64,000 nucleotides of DNA from contig JAURJQ010000016.1 in the NCBI GenBank assembly GCA_030832185.1, forward strand, positions 124,001 to 188,000, written 5' to 3'. Source of the stretch: Chitinophagales bacterium (GTDB taxonomy: Bacteria > Bacteroidota > Bacteroidia > Chitinophagales > JADJOU01). The notes under the pieces were generated by a model. It had not been told where the DNA came from. It searched no databases and saw nothing but the letters and a program-made list of their open reading frames with translations. Below, piece by piece: positions 18,206 through 28,347 of the stretch (position 1 is the first letter of the stretch; every line of letters starts with the position of its first letter). The position numbers were made by a program, and so were the translations under genes.

Positions 18206-19669
18206 ATGAAGAAAATACCAAGCTTATTTGTTTTATCGATTCTCTTGCTTTCAGGCTGCATGAAAGATACCTTTGATGTTCCAGCTAACCCAAAAGATCC
18301 AGCTATCACTGCGAACTACACTATTTTTGACCTGAAACAAGATTTTAAAGCCAGTGGTCAGACAATATGGTCTATCCAAGATGATAAAGTCATCGAGGCG
18401 ATAGTGAGTGCCAATGACCAAGGAGGCAATTTCTATAAAGAAATAGTCATTCAGGATAAGGATAATAGATCAGCTATTGGATTATTAATCAATAGAACCA
18501 ATTTATACAATGATTTCCCTTTAGGAAGAAAAGTATTTATCAAGCTCAAAGGGATGGCTATGGCCAATCAGAATAACCTCATAGTATTAGGCGGGTTTAT
18601 TGATACTACATCCGTGCCTGGTGCCAAAAGCCTAGGAGAATGCCCTCCTACAGCTATAGATAAGACTATTTTAAAAGGAACAGTAAATAATGAAGTCAAG
18701 ATAGATGAAATTACTATCAATCAATTGTCTGAGAGCTATCATTATAAATTAGTGCGATTTAAGGATGTCGAGTTTACTTGTAGCAATATCACCCTGACCT
18801 ATGCAGATGCCGTAAATCTAAGAGACGCGAATAGAACTCTAGAAGATAAAAATGGTAATGATGTCATAGTGAGAACCAGTGGCTATGCAAATTTTGCAGC
18901 AACTAAAGTAGCTGCGGGTAAGGGTAGTTTGACGGGTGTGTTCACCGTTTACAGAAATGATTTTCAACTCAAGTTACGAGATATAAATGATGTCAAACTC
19001 ACTGATACCAATAGAACCAAGCCATGTACCGGCTCAGGTGGCGGTGGCGGTGGCGGAAGCACATTTACACCCAAAACAATCGCGGAAATAAGAGCGTTTT
19101 ATACAGGCTCTCCGCTGCAAATAACAGGTTTTAGTATCGAAGGAGTAGTTATCTCAGATAAAGCTAATGGCAATATAAATTCTCGAAACATTGCTATTCA
19201 AGATGCAAGTGGGAGAGGTATCATTGTAAGATTCGGATCTAATCACAACTTCAATTTAGGTGACAAGGTGTTAGTTAAAATTACGAATGATTCTTTGAGC
19301 ACATTTAATGGTGTCATGCAGTTAGGGGGTTCGGCAGGTATTTTATCTACTGATGCTACGTTAGTTAGTTCTGGCAATACCATTACCCCAGCCACAGTGA
19401 GTATAGCTTCTATCAATGGTAATATAGATCTATATGAATCTACCTTGGTGAAAATAGTGAATGCGACATTTGGTGGTGGCACTACCTATAATGGAACGAA
19501 TGGTAATACTACCTTAACTGATGGAGCCAGCATCGCCCACTATACCACTTCTGCTGCCACCTTTAAGGGAGATGCATTGCCATCAGGGCCTAAAACAGTG
19601 ACGGCTATAGTAGGAAGATTTAATAGTACCAAGCAGATATCTATAAGGAATACCTCTGACGTGCAGTAG
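18206..19669 (+). CDS. Lipoprotein with two DUF5689-type OB-like domains
   Basis: This 487-residue protein has a lipobox ending LLSGC (Cys18), so it is a lipoprotein, probably outer-membrane or surface-attached. It contains two homologous halves. The first, about 35-270, starts NYTIFDLKQDF and includes EAIVSANDQGGNFYKEIVIQDK. The second, about 295-487, starts TPKTIAEIRAFYTG and includes GVVISDKANGN and IAIQDASGRGIIVRF. Both match the DUF5689 pattern, an OB-fold-like unit. The halves are joined by a run of seven Gly (GSGGGGGGGS). DUF5689 proteins often sit beside TonB receptors in Bacteroidota. The function is unknown; ligand capture for the receptor upstream is an inference. Confidence 0.85.
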   Translation: MKKIPSLFVLSILLLSGCMKDTFDVPANPKDPAITANYTIFDLKQDFKASGQTIWSIQDDKVIEAIVSANDQGGNFYKEIVIQDKDNRSAIGLLINRTNLYNDFPLGRKVFIKLKGMAMANQNNLIVLGGFIDTTSVPGAKSLGECPPTAIDKTILKGTVNNEVKIDEITINQLSESYHYKLVRFKDVEFTCSNITLTYADAVNLRDANRTLEDKNGNDVIVRTSGYANFAATKVAAGKGSLTGVFTVYRNDFQLKLRDINDVKLTDTNRTKPCTGSGGGGGGGSTFTPKTIAEIRAFYTGSPLQITGFSIEGVVISDKANGNINSRNIAIQDASGRGIIVRFGSNHNFNLGDKVLVKITNDSLSTFNGVMQLGGSAGILSTDATLVSSGNTITPATVSIASINGNIDLYESTLVKIVNATFGGGTTYNGTNGNTTLTDGASIAHYTTSAATFKGDALPSGPKTVTAIVGRFNSTKQISIRNTSDVQ

Positions 19670-19672
19670 ACT

Positions 19673-20875
19673 ATGCATAGAGTTGAATTGATCATTTATG
19701 GATTGCAATTCATTGCTCTACTAACATTAGTATTATACGTCGAATATAGATTTCAGTATACGAGATTGAGCCTCCGCTCCGTTTGTTTACTTTTTTTGAG
19801 TTCAGTATGCTTAGCTGCATTCTCTGCCTATATAGCAGAGATGGATTCTAGAAAGTATCTCCGAGATTCTATTTTACTGATGTCTTTTCTTGAAAAAGAT
19901 CCTCGCATGTATGGTTTGTTTTTCCTTTCGGGTGGCAATAGTCTCTATCCTGAGTCCTATTTTCCTATGCTTATCGCCTCCAATACATGGTCTAATTATA
20001 CTAGCTATACTATTGAGAAGTTTTATCTATTCTTCTCCCTTATTTCCAAGCCAAACCTATACAATGTTTCCCTTTTCTTTGGGGCACTCAGTTTTGTATC
20101 TAAAAGTTTACTCATTCGCAGCTTTCAACTATTAGATCAGGATTCATTTAAGTTAAAATTGATATACGCTTTTCTTTTGATAGGTGGATTAGAAGTCTTT
20201 TTTATTTCTGGAGTATACAAGGAGAATCTTCTATTTTTCTTCCTAAGTTTTATAGTTTATACCTACTGCAGCAGACCTCGTGTTTGGAAATATATAATAG
20301 CTTTTCTATGTCTCTTGAATGCTGTTTTCCTGCGCCTAGATACTATGATTATTATTATGTTGATTTTAAGTGTCCTTTTTCTTTTTTTTAAATATAGGCA
20401 TTGGGGTCTTTGTCGATATCTTATAATTATCCTTAGTTCTACTCTTTCGCTATTCTGCCTCTATTGTTTAAATTATAAGGATTACGCTATTGGAAAATTA
20501 AATCGCTACGCCAATCTAAAACCTGGTAATACTCATTTTGACCCAATAGATTGGAATAATGATGCCATTAATTTGTGCGGTCAAATACTTCTCCGATGGC
20601 GACAAGCATTTTACTCTATTTATACCACTACAGACTATTTGTATATTGTAAGTATAGTGAATGGCTTATCTGTAATTTTTATTGGTGTTTTACTTTATTA
20701 TCAATCTATAAAATGGCATAAACTAACTTTAGTAACCGTTTCAGTCTTTATAGCCTTTATGCTGACTCTATCTCTTTTTATTCCGAATTATAACGCTTTA
20801 CTCCGTTATAAGTCGCCCTTGTTTGTTTTTATGATATTTGGGTTGATATTAAATATTAGAAAAAAAACTATATGA
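19673..20875 (+). CDS. Multi-pass membrane protein of unknown function
   Basis: The 400-residue product is very hydrophobic, with about 9-10 predicted transmembrane segments distributed along the chain and an N-terminal segment LIIYGLQFIALLTLVLYV. A longer extramembrane loop lies near residues 60-110, with a basic Arg-rich turn after the fifth or sixth helix. The topology and a central SGVYKENLLFFFL motif recall polysaccharide polymerases or GT-C glycosyltransferases (EpsG/Wzy-like), but no diagnostic motif secures this. It begins 3 bases after the DUF5689 gene stop and is almost certainly in the same transcript. No glycosyltransferase or other polysaccharide genes are nearby. Confidence 0.6.
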   Translation: MHRVELIIYGLQFIALLTLVLYVEYRFQYTRLSLRSVCLLFLSSVCLAAFSAYIAEMDSRKYLRDSILLMSFLEKDPRMYGLFFLSGGNSLYPESYFPMLIASNTWSNYTSYTIEKFYLFFSLISKPNLYNVSLFFGALSFVSKSLLIRSFQLLDQDSFKLKLIYAFLLIGGLEVFFISGVYKENLLFFFLSFIVYTYCSRPRVWKYIIAFLCLLNAVFLRLDTMIIIMLILSVLFLFFKYRHWGLCRYLIIILSSTLSLFCLYCLNYKDYAIGKLNRYANLKPGNTHFDPIDWNNDAINLCGQILLRWRQAFYSIYTTTDYLYIVSIVNGLSVIFIGVLLYYQSIKWHKLTLVTVSVFIAFMLTLSLFIPNYNALLRYKSPLFVFMIFGLILNIRKKTI

Positions 20876-20906
20876 TGAAATATATTCAAAAATATAATTA
20901 AATGTC

Positions 20907-20914
20907 TATTTTTG
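20907..20914 (+). promoter_or_regulatory. Promoter -7 element of the type III glutamine synthetase gene
   Basis: TATTTTTG fits TAnnTTTG and ends 27 bases before the start codon. The surrounding A/T-only sequence gives no clear TTG upstream. Confidence 0.5.
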
Positions 20915-20941
20915 CAGCATATAAATTAAATATAATTAAAT

Positions 20942-23131
20942 ATGCTGCGATTTTCTGCATTTGATGAAGCTAATTCGAGAAATAATCCTGAAATAGATTT
21001 TATTTCTCACAAGGTATCTGACTATTATGCTCAGAATGTATTTACGGACGACAAGCTAAAAAACTATGTGTCAAATAAGGTATATAAGCAGCTTAAAGAA
21101 TGTGTATCTAATAATCAAAAAATAGATAGAGAAACTGCCGAGCATATAGCCCAAGGTATGAAAAACTGGGCGATAGAGCATGGTGCAAAGAGCTATACGC
21201 ATTGGTTTCAGCCACTGACTGGACTGACTGCGGAGAAGCATGATTCGTTTTTCGAACCGACCGAGAATGGCAAAGCTATTGAGAGTTTCGGAGCGAGCAA
21301 CCTCGTGCAGCAAGAACCAGATGCTTCCAGTTTCCCAAATGGAGGTATACGCCAGACATTTGAAGCTAGAGGTTATACGGCATGGGATCCTACATCACCA
21401 GCGTTTTTAATGGATAGTAAGTTTGGTAAGACACTTTGCATCCCTACCATATTTATAAGTTACACAGGGGAGACCTTAGATTTTAAAGCCCCACTTTTAA
21501 AATCGATAGAAGCTTTAGAGAAAGCAGTATTGCCAGTAGTCAATTATTTCGATAAAGCTGCTACTAAAATTACCGCTACTCTAGGATGGGAGCAAGAGTA
21601 CTTTCTCGTAGATGAAGCGCTATATAATGCTAGACCAGATTTAAGATATACTGGAAGAACCTTATTGGGAGCTATTCCTGCTAAAGGTCAGCAACTTGAA
21701 GACCACTATTTCGGTGCTATTCCCGATAGAGCGCTTAATTTTATGATTGATCTAGAAAGAGAGAGTCATATATTGGGCATTCCTATTCGTACAAGACATA
21801 ATGAAGTAGCTCCTTGCCAGTTTGAGTGCGCTCCAATGTTTGAAGAGTGCAATGTGGCAGTAGATCACAACCAGCTGCTGATGGATGTGATGGAAAAAAT
21901 CGGTAAAAAGCATAAGCTAAAAGTATTACTTCACGAAAAACCATTTAAAGGAGTGAACGGTAGCGGTAAGCACAATAACTGGTCTATGAGCACAGATACT
22001 GGCAAGAACCTACTATCTCCAGGTAAAACGCCAAAGACCAATCTTCTATTCCTCACCACCTTTGTGAATGTGATTGCCGCTGTAGCGAAATATAGCGATG
22101 TTCTGCGCGCAGCTATAGCTTCTGCAGGTAATGATCATAGGCTTGGAGCCAATGAAGCTCCTCCAGCGATTATCTCCGTATTTATAGGAAAAGCGCTCAC
22201 TCATGTGCTCAATGATGTGGCAGAAAAAGTAAGTGATACTAAGTCCAATCAGCTTCTAACGGAAGATTTGAAATTGCATATTCACAATCAAATTCCAGAT
22301 ATTCTTCTAGACAATACTGATAGAAATAGAACGTCACCTTTTGCCTTTACAGGCAATAAGTTTGAAATAAGAGCAACAGGCTCATCGGCCAATTGTTCTT
22401 CTACCATGGTTGTCATTAATACCATTGTGGCGGATCAATTTCTTAGATTTAAAACCGATGTAGAAGCCCTTATAGCAAAGGAAGGTGAGAAGAAAGAAGG
22501 TGCTATCATGCGCGTATTGAAGAACTATATTATAGAGTCTCAAAATATTCTTTTCGAAGGGGATAATTATAGTCAAGAATGGGCTGACGAAGCAGAGAAA
22601 AGAGGTTTGAAGAATGTTCGCACTACTCCGTATGCATTAGATTTCTGGATGGTCAAAGAAAATGTCGATGTATTCGCTCGTCATGGAGTGCTGTCTGAGC
22701 GTGAAATGGAGGCTAGATACGATATTTTCAATCATAATTACCTCTTGAAGGTGCAGATAGAAGGAAGATTGATAGGCGAGCTCTGCGTCAATAACATTAT
22801 CCCAGCAGCTATTCAGTATCAAAATAATATCCTAGATAATATCTTAAAAATGAAGAGTGCAGGCTTCGATACTTCTATGTACAAAGCGCAGTCAGAACTC
22901 GTAGTTGATTTATCTAATCATCTAGCTCAGGTAAAGTCCAATGTAGATGCTATGATAGAAGCGCGCAAGGTGTGTAATAAAATAGAAGAGAATGCTCCAA
23001 AAGCTAAAGCTTATTGCGATCAGGTCGTTCCATTCTTTGATAAAATTCGATACCATGCGGATAAGTTAGAGCAATTGGTGGATAATCAATTATGGCCATT
23101 ACCGAAGTATAGAGAGATCTTAAGTTTGTAA
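20942..23131 (+). CDS. glnN: Glutamine synthetase type III
   Basis: GSIII condenses ammonia and glutamate to glutamine using ATP. The length of 729 residues is typical of the type III enzyme and much larger than type I. Conserved segments include THWFQPLTGLTAEKHDSFF, LGWEQEYFLVDEALY, VNGSGKHNNWSMSTDTGKN, LGANEAPPAIISVFIG and FAFTGNKFEIRATGSSANCS. The last two are hallmarks of GSIII. The gene has its own promoter (20907-20914) and ends before a hairpin terminator shared with the convergent uup gene. No amtB or glnB gene is adjacent. This enzyme is the common glutamine synthetase of Bacteroidota. Confidence 0.97.
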   Translation: MLRFSAFDEANSRNNPEIDFISHKVSDYYAQNVFTDDKLKNYVSNKVYKQLKECVSNNQKIDRETAEHIAQGMKNWAIEHGAKSYTHWFQPLTGLTAEKHDSFFEPTENGKAIESFGASNLVQQEPDASSFPNGGIRQTFEARGYTAWDPTSPAFLMDSKFGKTLCIPTIFISYTGETLDFKAPLLKSIEALEKAVLPVVNYFDKAATKITATLGWEQEYFLVDEALYNARPDLRYTGRTLLGAIPAKGQQLEDHYFGAIPDRALNFMIDLERESHILGIPIRTRHNEVAPCQFECAPMFEECNVAVDHNQLLMDVMEKIGKKHKLKVLLHEKPFKGVNGSGKHNNWSMSTDTGKNLLSPGKTPKTNLLFLTTFVNVIAAVAKYSDVLRAAIASAGNDHRLGANEAPPAIISVFIGKALTHVLNDVAEKVSDTKSNQLLTEDLKLHIHNQIPDILLDNTDRNRTSPFAFTGNKFEIRATGSSANCSSTMVVINTIVADQFLRFKTDVEALIAKEGEKKEGAIMRVLKNYIIESQNILFEGDNYSQEWADEAEKRGLKNVRTTPYALDFWMVKENVDVFARHGVLSEREMEARYDIFNHNYLLKVQIEGRLIGELCVNNIIPAAIQYQNNILDNILKMKSAGFDTSMYKAQSELVVDLSNHLAQVKSNVDAMIEARKVCNKIEENAPKAKAYCDQVVPFFDKIRYHADKLEQLVDNQLWPLPKYREILSL

Positions 23132-23162
23132 ATGGTATAAAATCCTTATTACATATATTACA

Positions 23163-23190
23163 TAGCCCATGGTTTGAACCATGGGCTATT
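23163..23190. terminator. Bidirectional terminator hairpin between glnN and uup
   Basis: TAGCCCATGGTT (23163-23174) pairs with AACCATGGGCTA (23177-23188): a perfect 12-base stem with a very small loop, so the innermost pairs probably stay open. Short A/T flanks lie on both sides, with TTTAAT following on the plus strand. It lies between two convergent genes, fitting a shared terminator. Confidence 0.65.
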
Positions 23191-23233
23191 TAATATCAAT
23201 GATATATTTGAATTGGTTTATCCATTTAACCCT

Positions 23234-25093
23234 TTACCCTTGTTTCTCCGCTAGCTCTAGCCATCGCAGATTGTAGTCCTCTATGGTCGTGGCTATAACG
23301 GATAGTCTGTCGGTGACTTTTTGTAATTCTTCAAATGATAGAGATTCTGTAAGTTTCGAAGAAAGATCAAGTTGTTCTATTTCCAATTTTGGCAATTCAT
23401 CTTCTATTTTTGAGAATTCTCTCTGCTCGTTAAAACTCATCTTGTTTTGAGACTTACTTATTGTCTTGGTTTCTGTCGTTTTATCTGTTTCGGGCTTGGA
23501 TTCAGTATTAGTGTATTTTGTATCCTGTAGTTCATTTCTATACTCTGTATAGGTTCCGTAGTAATCTCTCACTTTCCCATTTCCTTCGAAGCAGAAAAGA
23601 TGCTCTACACAGTTATCCATGAAATATCGATCATGCGATATCACAATGACACAACCTTCAAATTCTTCAATAAATTCTTGGAGGACGTTCAATGTGATGA
23701 TATCTAGATCATTGGTAGGCTCATCGAGTATAAGAAAATTGGGATTGAGCATCAAGGTGCGAATCAAAGACAGACGGCGTTTTTCACCACCACTCAGTTT
23801 TTTGACAAAGACATAATGCATATGACCTGGAAAGAGAAATCGCTCTAACATTTGCGAAGCTGTATACGATTTTCCTCCTTTGAGTGGTATATGTTCTGCC
23901 GCATCTTTTATGATTTCTATCATGCGCTTTTCTCCGTCAAATTCATTATTCTCTTGTCTATAGTAGCCTATTTTGACTGTTTCACCAAGAACTACTTCTC
24001 CTTTATCTGGCTTTTCTATACCCATGATGAGATTGAGAAAGGTCGTTTTTCCCACACCATTTTTCCCTACGATTCCTACTTTTTCATTTCGCTTAAACTT
24101 ATAGTCAAAGTTCTCCAGAATTTTTTTAGTCCTAAAAGATTTATAGGCCTTGTGAAATTCTAAGATCTTACTGCCTAGCCTATTCTCTACTGTTTCTAGT
24201 TTTAGTTCGTCTTTCTTAGGCTTCAGTACCGTATTTTCTTCTATAGTATCAAAATTTTGGATACGCGATTTAGCCTTAGTGGTTCTAGCCTTGGGCTGTT
24301 TACTCATCCATTCCTTCTCTCTACGGAATATATTTTTCATTTTCTCATTTTGTGAGAAGAGAATCTCCATTTGAAGCTGTTTTTTCTCAAGGTAATAGGC
24401 GTAAGTGCCAGCATACTTCTGCATTTTGCCATTTTCCAATTCTACGATTTGATTACAAACCGCATCTAGAAAATAACGATCGTGTGTAATCACTAACAGG
24501 GTCAGTTCTCTGCTGCGTAAATAGTTTTCCAGCCACTCTATCATCTCTGGGTCTAGGTGGTTGGTAGGCTCATCCATTAGGATGAGGTCGGGTTCTTCGA
24601 TCAGAATAGCCGAGAGAGCTACCCGCTTCTTCTGACCACCAGATAGGCTACCCACACGCTGCTCTAGGTCGTAGATATCCAATTTGCCTAGTATCTGACT
24701 CATTCTCGATTCTAGGTCCCAGACATTGAGTTTATCCATAGCTACCATGGCATCTTCCAGCGAGTAGTTGCCTTCCATCGCTTTATTATAGTTATCTATG
24801 GCCTGAAATTTCTCTGAATTTTGACTAAAAAGAACTTCTCGAATAGTCATAGTCTCATTGAGCGGTGTATCCTGTTGTAGATAACCTACTTTGACATCCG
24901 AATGAATGAAAAATTTAGCATCGCTGTTTGGCAGTTCTTCACCAAAAATCATTTTTAATAGCGTGGTCTTGCCCGTGCCATTTTTTGCTACTAGCGCTAC
25001 TTTATCACCTTTATTGATATAGAAATTGATATCTTCAAATATGATTTTGTCTCCATAATGAAGAGTAAGGTTTTCTATAGCTAAATAATTCAT
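23234..25093 (-). CDS. uup: ABC-F family ATPase, Uup-like
   Basis: ABC-F proteins are soluble twin-cassette ATPases that act on ribosomes rather than transporting. The 619-residue product has two nucleotide-binding domains. The first (about 1-240) has Walker A GTGKTTLL, signature LSGGQ and Walker B ILMDEPTNHLD. The second (about 300-510) has GVGKTTFLN, LSGGE and ILDEPTNDLD. Residues about 520-619 form a Lys/Glu-rich region and coiled-coil (FSKIEDELPKLEIEQLDL), the C-terminal domain typical of Uup. In E. coli Uup protects against stalled or colliding ribosomes. A TATATTTG element at 25121-25114 lies about 20 bases upstream of the start. Confidence 0.9.
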   Translation of the reverse strand: MNYLAIENLTLHYGDKIIFEDINFYINKGDKVALVAKNGTGKTTLLKMIFGEELPNSDAKFFIHSDVKVGYLQQDTPLNETMTIREVLFSQNSEKFQAIDNYNKAMEGNYSLEDAMVAMDKLNVWDLESRMSQILGKLDIYDLEQRVGSLSGGQKKRVALSAILIEEPDLILMDEPTNHLDPEMIEWLENYLRSRELTLLVITHDRYFLDAVCNQIVELENGKMQKYAGTYAYYLEKKQLQMEILFSQNEKMKNIFRREKEWMSKQPKARTTKAKSRIQNFDTIEENTVLKPKKDELKLETVENRLGSKILEFHKAYKSFRTKKILENFDYKFKRNEKVGIVGKNGVGKTTFLNLIMGIEKPDKGEVVLGETVKIGYYRQENNEFDGEKRMIEIIKDAAEHIPLKGGKSYTASQMLERFLFPGHMHYVFVKKLSGGEKRRLSLIRTLMLNPNFLILDEPTNDLDIITLNVLQEFIEEFEGCVIVISHDRYFMDNCVEHLFCFEGNGKVRDYYGTYTEYRNELQDTKYTNTESKPETDKTTETKTISKSQNKMSFNEQREFSKIEDELPKLEIEQLDLSSKLTESLSFEELQKVTDRLSVIATTIEDYNLRWLELAEKQG

Positions 25094-25113
25094 GGGTCGT
25101 TAAAATTGGAGTG

Positions 25114-25121
25114 CAAATATA
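25114..25121 (-). promoter_or_regulatory. Promoter -7 element of uup
   Basis: TATATTTG on the minus strand fits TAnnTTTG and ends 20 bases before the start codon. Confidence 0.5.
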
Positions 25122-25233
25122 GGCTATTCGACGAAACTAGGCAGACAATGTCTGACGTTTTTGAGATCAGGCTTTTCCTTTCGGATTTAAAAGTTCTTAT
25201 GACCTAAAAATCTATTACAAATAATTATCCTAC

Positions 25234-25611
25234 TTACGATTTAGCTGCATACAAACTATGCTTTTCTAAATCATTGTATTTAATGATATCTAGCGTTCGG
25301 ATATGAGTACCATCCATGAATACTTTAGGAGCGCAGCCCGCCTCGAATGCTTCCTGCCAACGCTGGGCGCATAGACACCATTTGTCGCCGGGTTTTAGAC
25401 CTGGAAACCAGGGATTAGGCGTTGACAGGTCATTACCCGCAGCTTTCGAAAAGGATAGAAATTCTTCGGTGACGACTACACAGACCGTGTGCACTCCGGT
25501 ATCATCGTCATCCGTATGACAGTATCCATCCCGGTACCAGCCTGTTTTAGGTTCAAAACAACAAGCCTGAAGAGGCTCTTCGTATACATTGAGGGAAGTA
25601 GATGATGTCAT
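25234..25611 (-). CDS. DUF2237 family protein
   Basis: This is a 125-residue soluble protein of the DUF2237 family, a small conserved bacterial family of unknown function. The signature is clear along the whole length: TGWYRDGYCHTDDDDTGVH, VVTEEFLSFSKAAGNDLS, and FPGLKPGDKWCLCAQRWQEA. Several conserved Cys (CC near residue 17, YCH, CLC) could bind metal or be redox active. There is no signal peptide. A TAGTTTTG element (25635-25628) lies 16 bases upstream of the start, identical to the one before nrdB. It is transcribed alone, between uup and nrdA. Confidence 0.9.
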   Translation of the reverse strand: MTSSTSLNVYEEPLQACCFEPKTGWYRDGYCHTDDDDTGVHTVCVVVTEEFLSFSKAAGNDLSTPNPWFPGLKPGDKWCLCAQRWQEAFEAGCAPKVFMDGTHIRTLDIIKYNDLEKHSLYAAKS

Positions 25612-25896
25612 ATTTTTTCTTTATAAACAAAACTAGTATTTATTTTATAAATTAAAAGTTTACTTACACTGAGACAGCCTTTACTGTCCTTTTTACGGGA
25701 AAGTTGCAAACTTCGCCAAACTGAGAAGTCTGCACATATTTTAGTAATTTTTGTGTCGCTATTTATTAGTTTCAGTTAGGCTTTTTAGGATCCTTTTGCA
25801 GAATATTCTAGGAGAAGAAAATATAAGGTCGTTACATTCCTTTATACTTTATGAACTCTATAAGAACCTTTGCGCTCGAAAACTTACAACGAATCC

Positions 25897-28326
25897 CTAT
25901 CCACTGCAGCTGATACAACCTTCTTCCATCGTGCATACAGGTCCGTTGACAGGCTCTGCTGTGAAGCTATCGAGTATATCTGCTGCGAATTTCGCCGGTT
26001 CTTTGATGGTCTGTACGGTGGAGTTTTTGATTTCTTCGGCTACTGGTATCTGGGCTACTTCCTTTTCGATAGTCACCTGAGAGGCGCGGGTAGCAGCTTT
26101 AGAACGCAGGTAGTAGGTACCTGTTTTCAATCCTTTTTCCCATGCATGCAGGTGCATAGCGGTGAGCATAGCGTTATTCGGATTTTCTAGGTGGATATTC
26201 ATAGACTGCGACTGGCAGATGTATGCACCTCTATCGGCAGCCATATCTATAATAGCCCGCTGCTTGATCTCCCATACGGTTTTGTATAGGTCTTTGATAT
26301 GCTGCGGTATACCAGGTATATTCTGGATAGAACCATCTTCGCCTATGATTTTATTTTTCAGTTCTTCAGACCACAGGCCTAAATCGACTAGGTCATTGAG
26401 TAGATGTTTGTTCACTATGATGAAGTCTCCAGAGTTTACTCTACGGATATAGATATTGGAGGTATAAGGCTCGAAGCACTCATTATTTCCTAATATCTGC
26501 GAAGTAGACGCTGTAGGCATCGGTGCCAATAAGAGGGAGTTTCTAGCTCCGTGCTCCATGACGTCTTTTCTTAGACTTTCCCAGTCGTAGCGTTCGTTTC
26601 CTGGGTTCACATTCCACATGTCAAACTGGAAGATCCCTTTGGATAGAGGAGAGCCTTCGAAGGAAGAGTATTTGCCTTCTTCTTTGGCTAGCTCTATCGA
26701 TGTCTTCATCGCAGAGTAGTATATGGTCTCGAAAATATCTCTATTGAGCTTTTTAGCTGCTTCTGATTCGAATGGCATACGCATCAAGATAAATGCATCT
26801 GCAAGTCCTTGCACACCTATACCGATAGGTCTATGGCGCATATTGCTATTCTGCGCTTCTATCACAGGGTAGTAGTTGACGTCTATGATTCTATTGAGAT
26901 TTCTCGTCACACGAGCCGTCACCTCTTCTAGCTTTTTGAAATCGTATTTTTTATCTTCTGTCACGAATTTATTCAATGCGATAGAAGCTAAATTACACAC
27001 CGCTATCTCATCTTCTGATGTATATTCTATGATCTCACAGCATAGGTTAGAACTTTTGATAGTTCCTAGATTCTGCTGATTGGATTTTGAATTGGCGTGG
27101 TCTTTGTATAGGATATAGGGTGTACCTGTCTCTACCTGTGAAGTCAATATTTTCAACCACACTTCGGAGGCCTTGATAGTTTTCTTCACCTTGCCTTCTG
27201 CTTCGTATCTTTCGTATAGCGCTTCGAATTCGGCGGAGTGACTATCTGCCAATCCTGGGCATTCATTCGGACACATTAGAGACCAATCACCATCTACTTT
27301 GAGACGCTTCATGAATAAATCGGGAATCCACATGCCATAGAATAAATCTCTTGCACGCATTTCCTCTTTACCGTTATTCTTTTTCAAATCAAGAAACTCC
27401 ATCACATCCGCATGCCAAGGCTCCAGATAGACTGCGAAAGCACCTTTGCGCTTTCCTCCACCTTGATCTACATAGCGCGCGGTATCATTAAATACTTTGA
27501 GCATAGGTACGATACCATTTGATGTGCCGTTCGTGCCTTTGATATAGCTGCCATTCGCACGGATGTTGTGAATGCTCAAACCTATACCACCTGCGCTTTT
27601 AGAAATCTGTGCACATTGTTTTAAGGTATCGAAAATTCCATCGATACTGTCATTCTTTGTCGTCAATAGAAAACAGGAAGAAAGCTGTGGCTTAGGGGTT
27701 CCTGCATTGAATAGAGTAGGAGTAGCATGGGTAAACCATTTCTCACTCATCATATTATAAGTCTCGATGGCATCATCTATATTGCCTTTGTGAATACCAA
27801 CGGCTACACGCATGATCATGTGCTGCGGCCTCTCCACTATTTTGCCATGTATTTTTAGCAAATAAGATTTTTCTAAGGTTCTAAACCCAAAATAATCATA
27901 GAATGAATCTCGTGCATGTACAATGGCTGCATCTAATTTTTCCTTATTAGCCATGACCACTTCGTATACATCGTCTGCTATCAATCCTGCTTGTTCACCT
28001 GTTTCTATCTGCACGTAATGATATAAATCAGAGATAACATCAGAGAATTTTTTCTTGGTATTCTTATGTAAATTGGATACGGCTATCCTCGCGGCTAATA
28101 CAGCATAGTCTGGGTGAATAGGAGTCATAGATGCGGAAGTCTGCGCTGCCAATTCATCTAACTGCGATGTAGTCACTCCATCAAAGATACCACTTATGAC
28201 GTATTTAGTCACACGCTGTGGCACTACATATTCTGGATTCAACCCATAGCAGAGCTTGCGTACACGCTCTGTGACTTTGTCATACATGACTGGCTCTTGG
28301 TTTCCGCCTCTTTTGATTACGTACAT
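25897..28326 (-). CDS. nrdA: Ribonucleoside-diphosphate reductase class Ia, alpha subunit
   Basis: NrdA reduces ribonucleoside diphosphates to deoxyribonucleotides. The 809-residue protein has an N-terminal ATP-cone (about 1-95, starting [18 protein letters not shown]) for dATP/ATP control of activity. The ten-stranded barrel contains the SSCFLL cysteine segment and the catalytic NLCCEIIEY...[11 protein letters not shown] region. Late segments include [20 protein letters not shown] with the radical-transfer tyrosine region (GTYYLRS). The C-terminus ends [12 protein letters not shown], giving a CX5C plus CX2C set that likely serves thioredoxin-dependent re-reduction. It lies 21 bases downstream of nrdB; the order nrdB-nrdA is reversed compared with E. 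coli. Confidence 0.97.
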   Translation of the reverse strand: MYVIKRGGNQEPVMYDKVTERVRKLCYGLNPEYVVPQRVTKYVISGIFDGVTTSQLDELAAQTSASMTPIHPDYAVLAARIAVSNLHKNTKKKFSDVISDLYHYVQIETGEQAGLIADDVYEVVMANKEKLDAAIVHARDSFYDYFGFRTLEKSYLLKIHGKIVERPQHMIMRVAVGIHKGNIDDAIETYNMMSEKWFTHATPTLFNAGTPKPQLSSCFLLTTKNDSIDGIFDTLKQCAQISKSAGGIGLSIHNIRANGSYIKGTNGTSNGIVPMLKVFNDTARYVDQGGGKRKGAFAVYLEPWHADVMEFLDLKKNNGKEEMRARDLFYGMWIPDLFMKRLKVDGDWSLMCPNECPGLADSHSAEFEALYERYEAEGKVKKTIKASEVWLKILTSQVETGTPYILYKDHANSKSNQQNLGTIKSSNLCCEIIEYTSEDEIAVCNLASIALNKFVTEDKKYDFKKLEEVTARVTRNLNRIIDVNYYPVIEAQNSNMRHRPIGIGVQGLADAFILMRMPFESEAAKKLNRDIFETIYYSAMKTSIELAKEEGKYSSFEGSPLSKGIFQFDMWNVNPGNERYDWESLRKDVMEHGARNSLLLAPMPTASTSQILGNNECFEPYTSNIYIRRVNSGDFIIVNKHLLNDLVDLGLWSEELKNKIIGEDGSIQNIPGIPQHIKDLYKTVWEIKQRAIIDMAADRGAYICQSQSMNIHLENPNNAMLTAMHLHAWEKGLKTGTYYLRSKAATRASQVTIEKEVAQIPVAEEIKNSTVQTIKEPAKFAADILDSFTAEPVNGPVCTMEEGCISCSG

Positions 28327-28347
28327 ATGATTGTTCTTTATATATTA

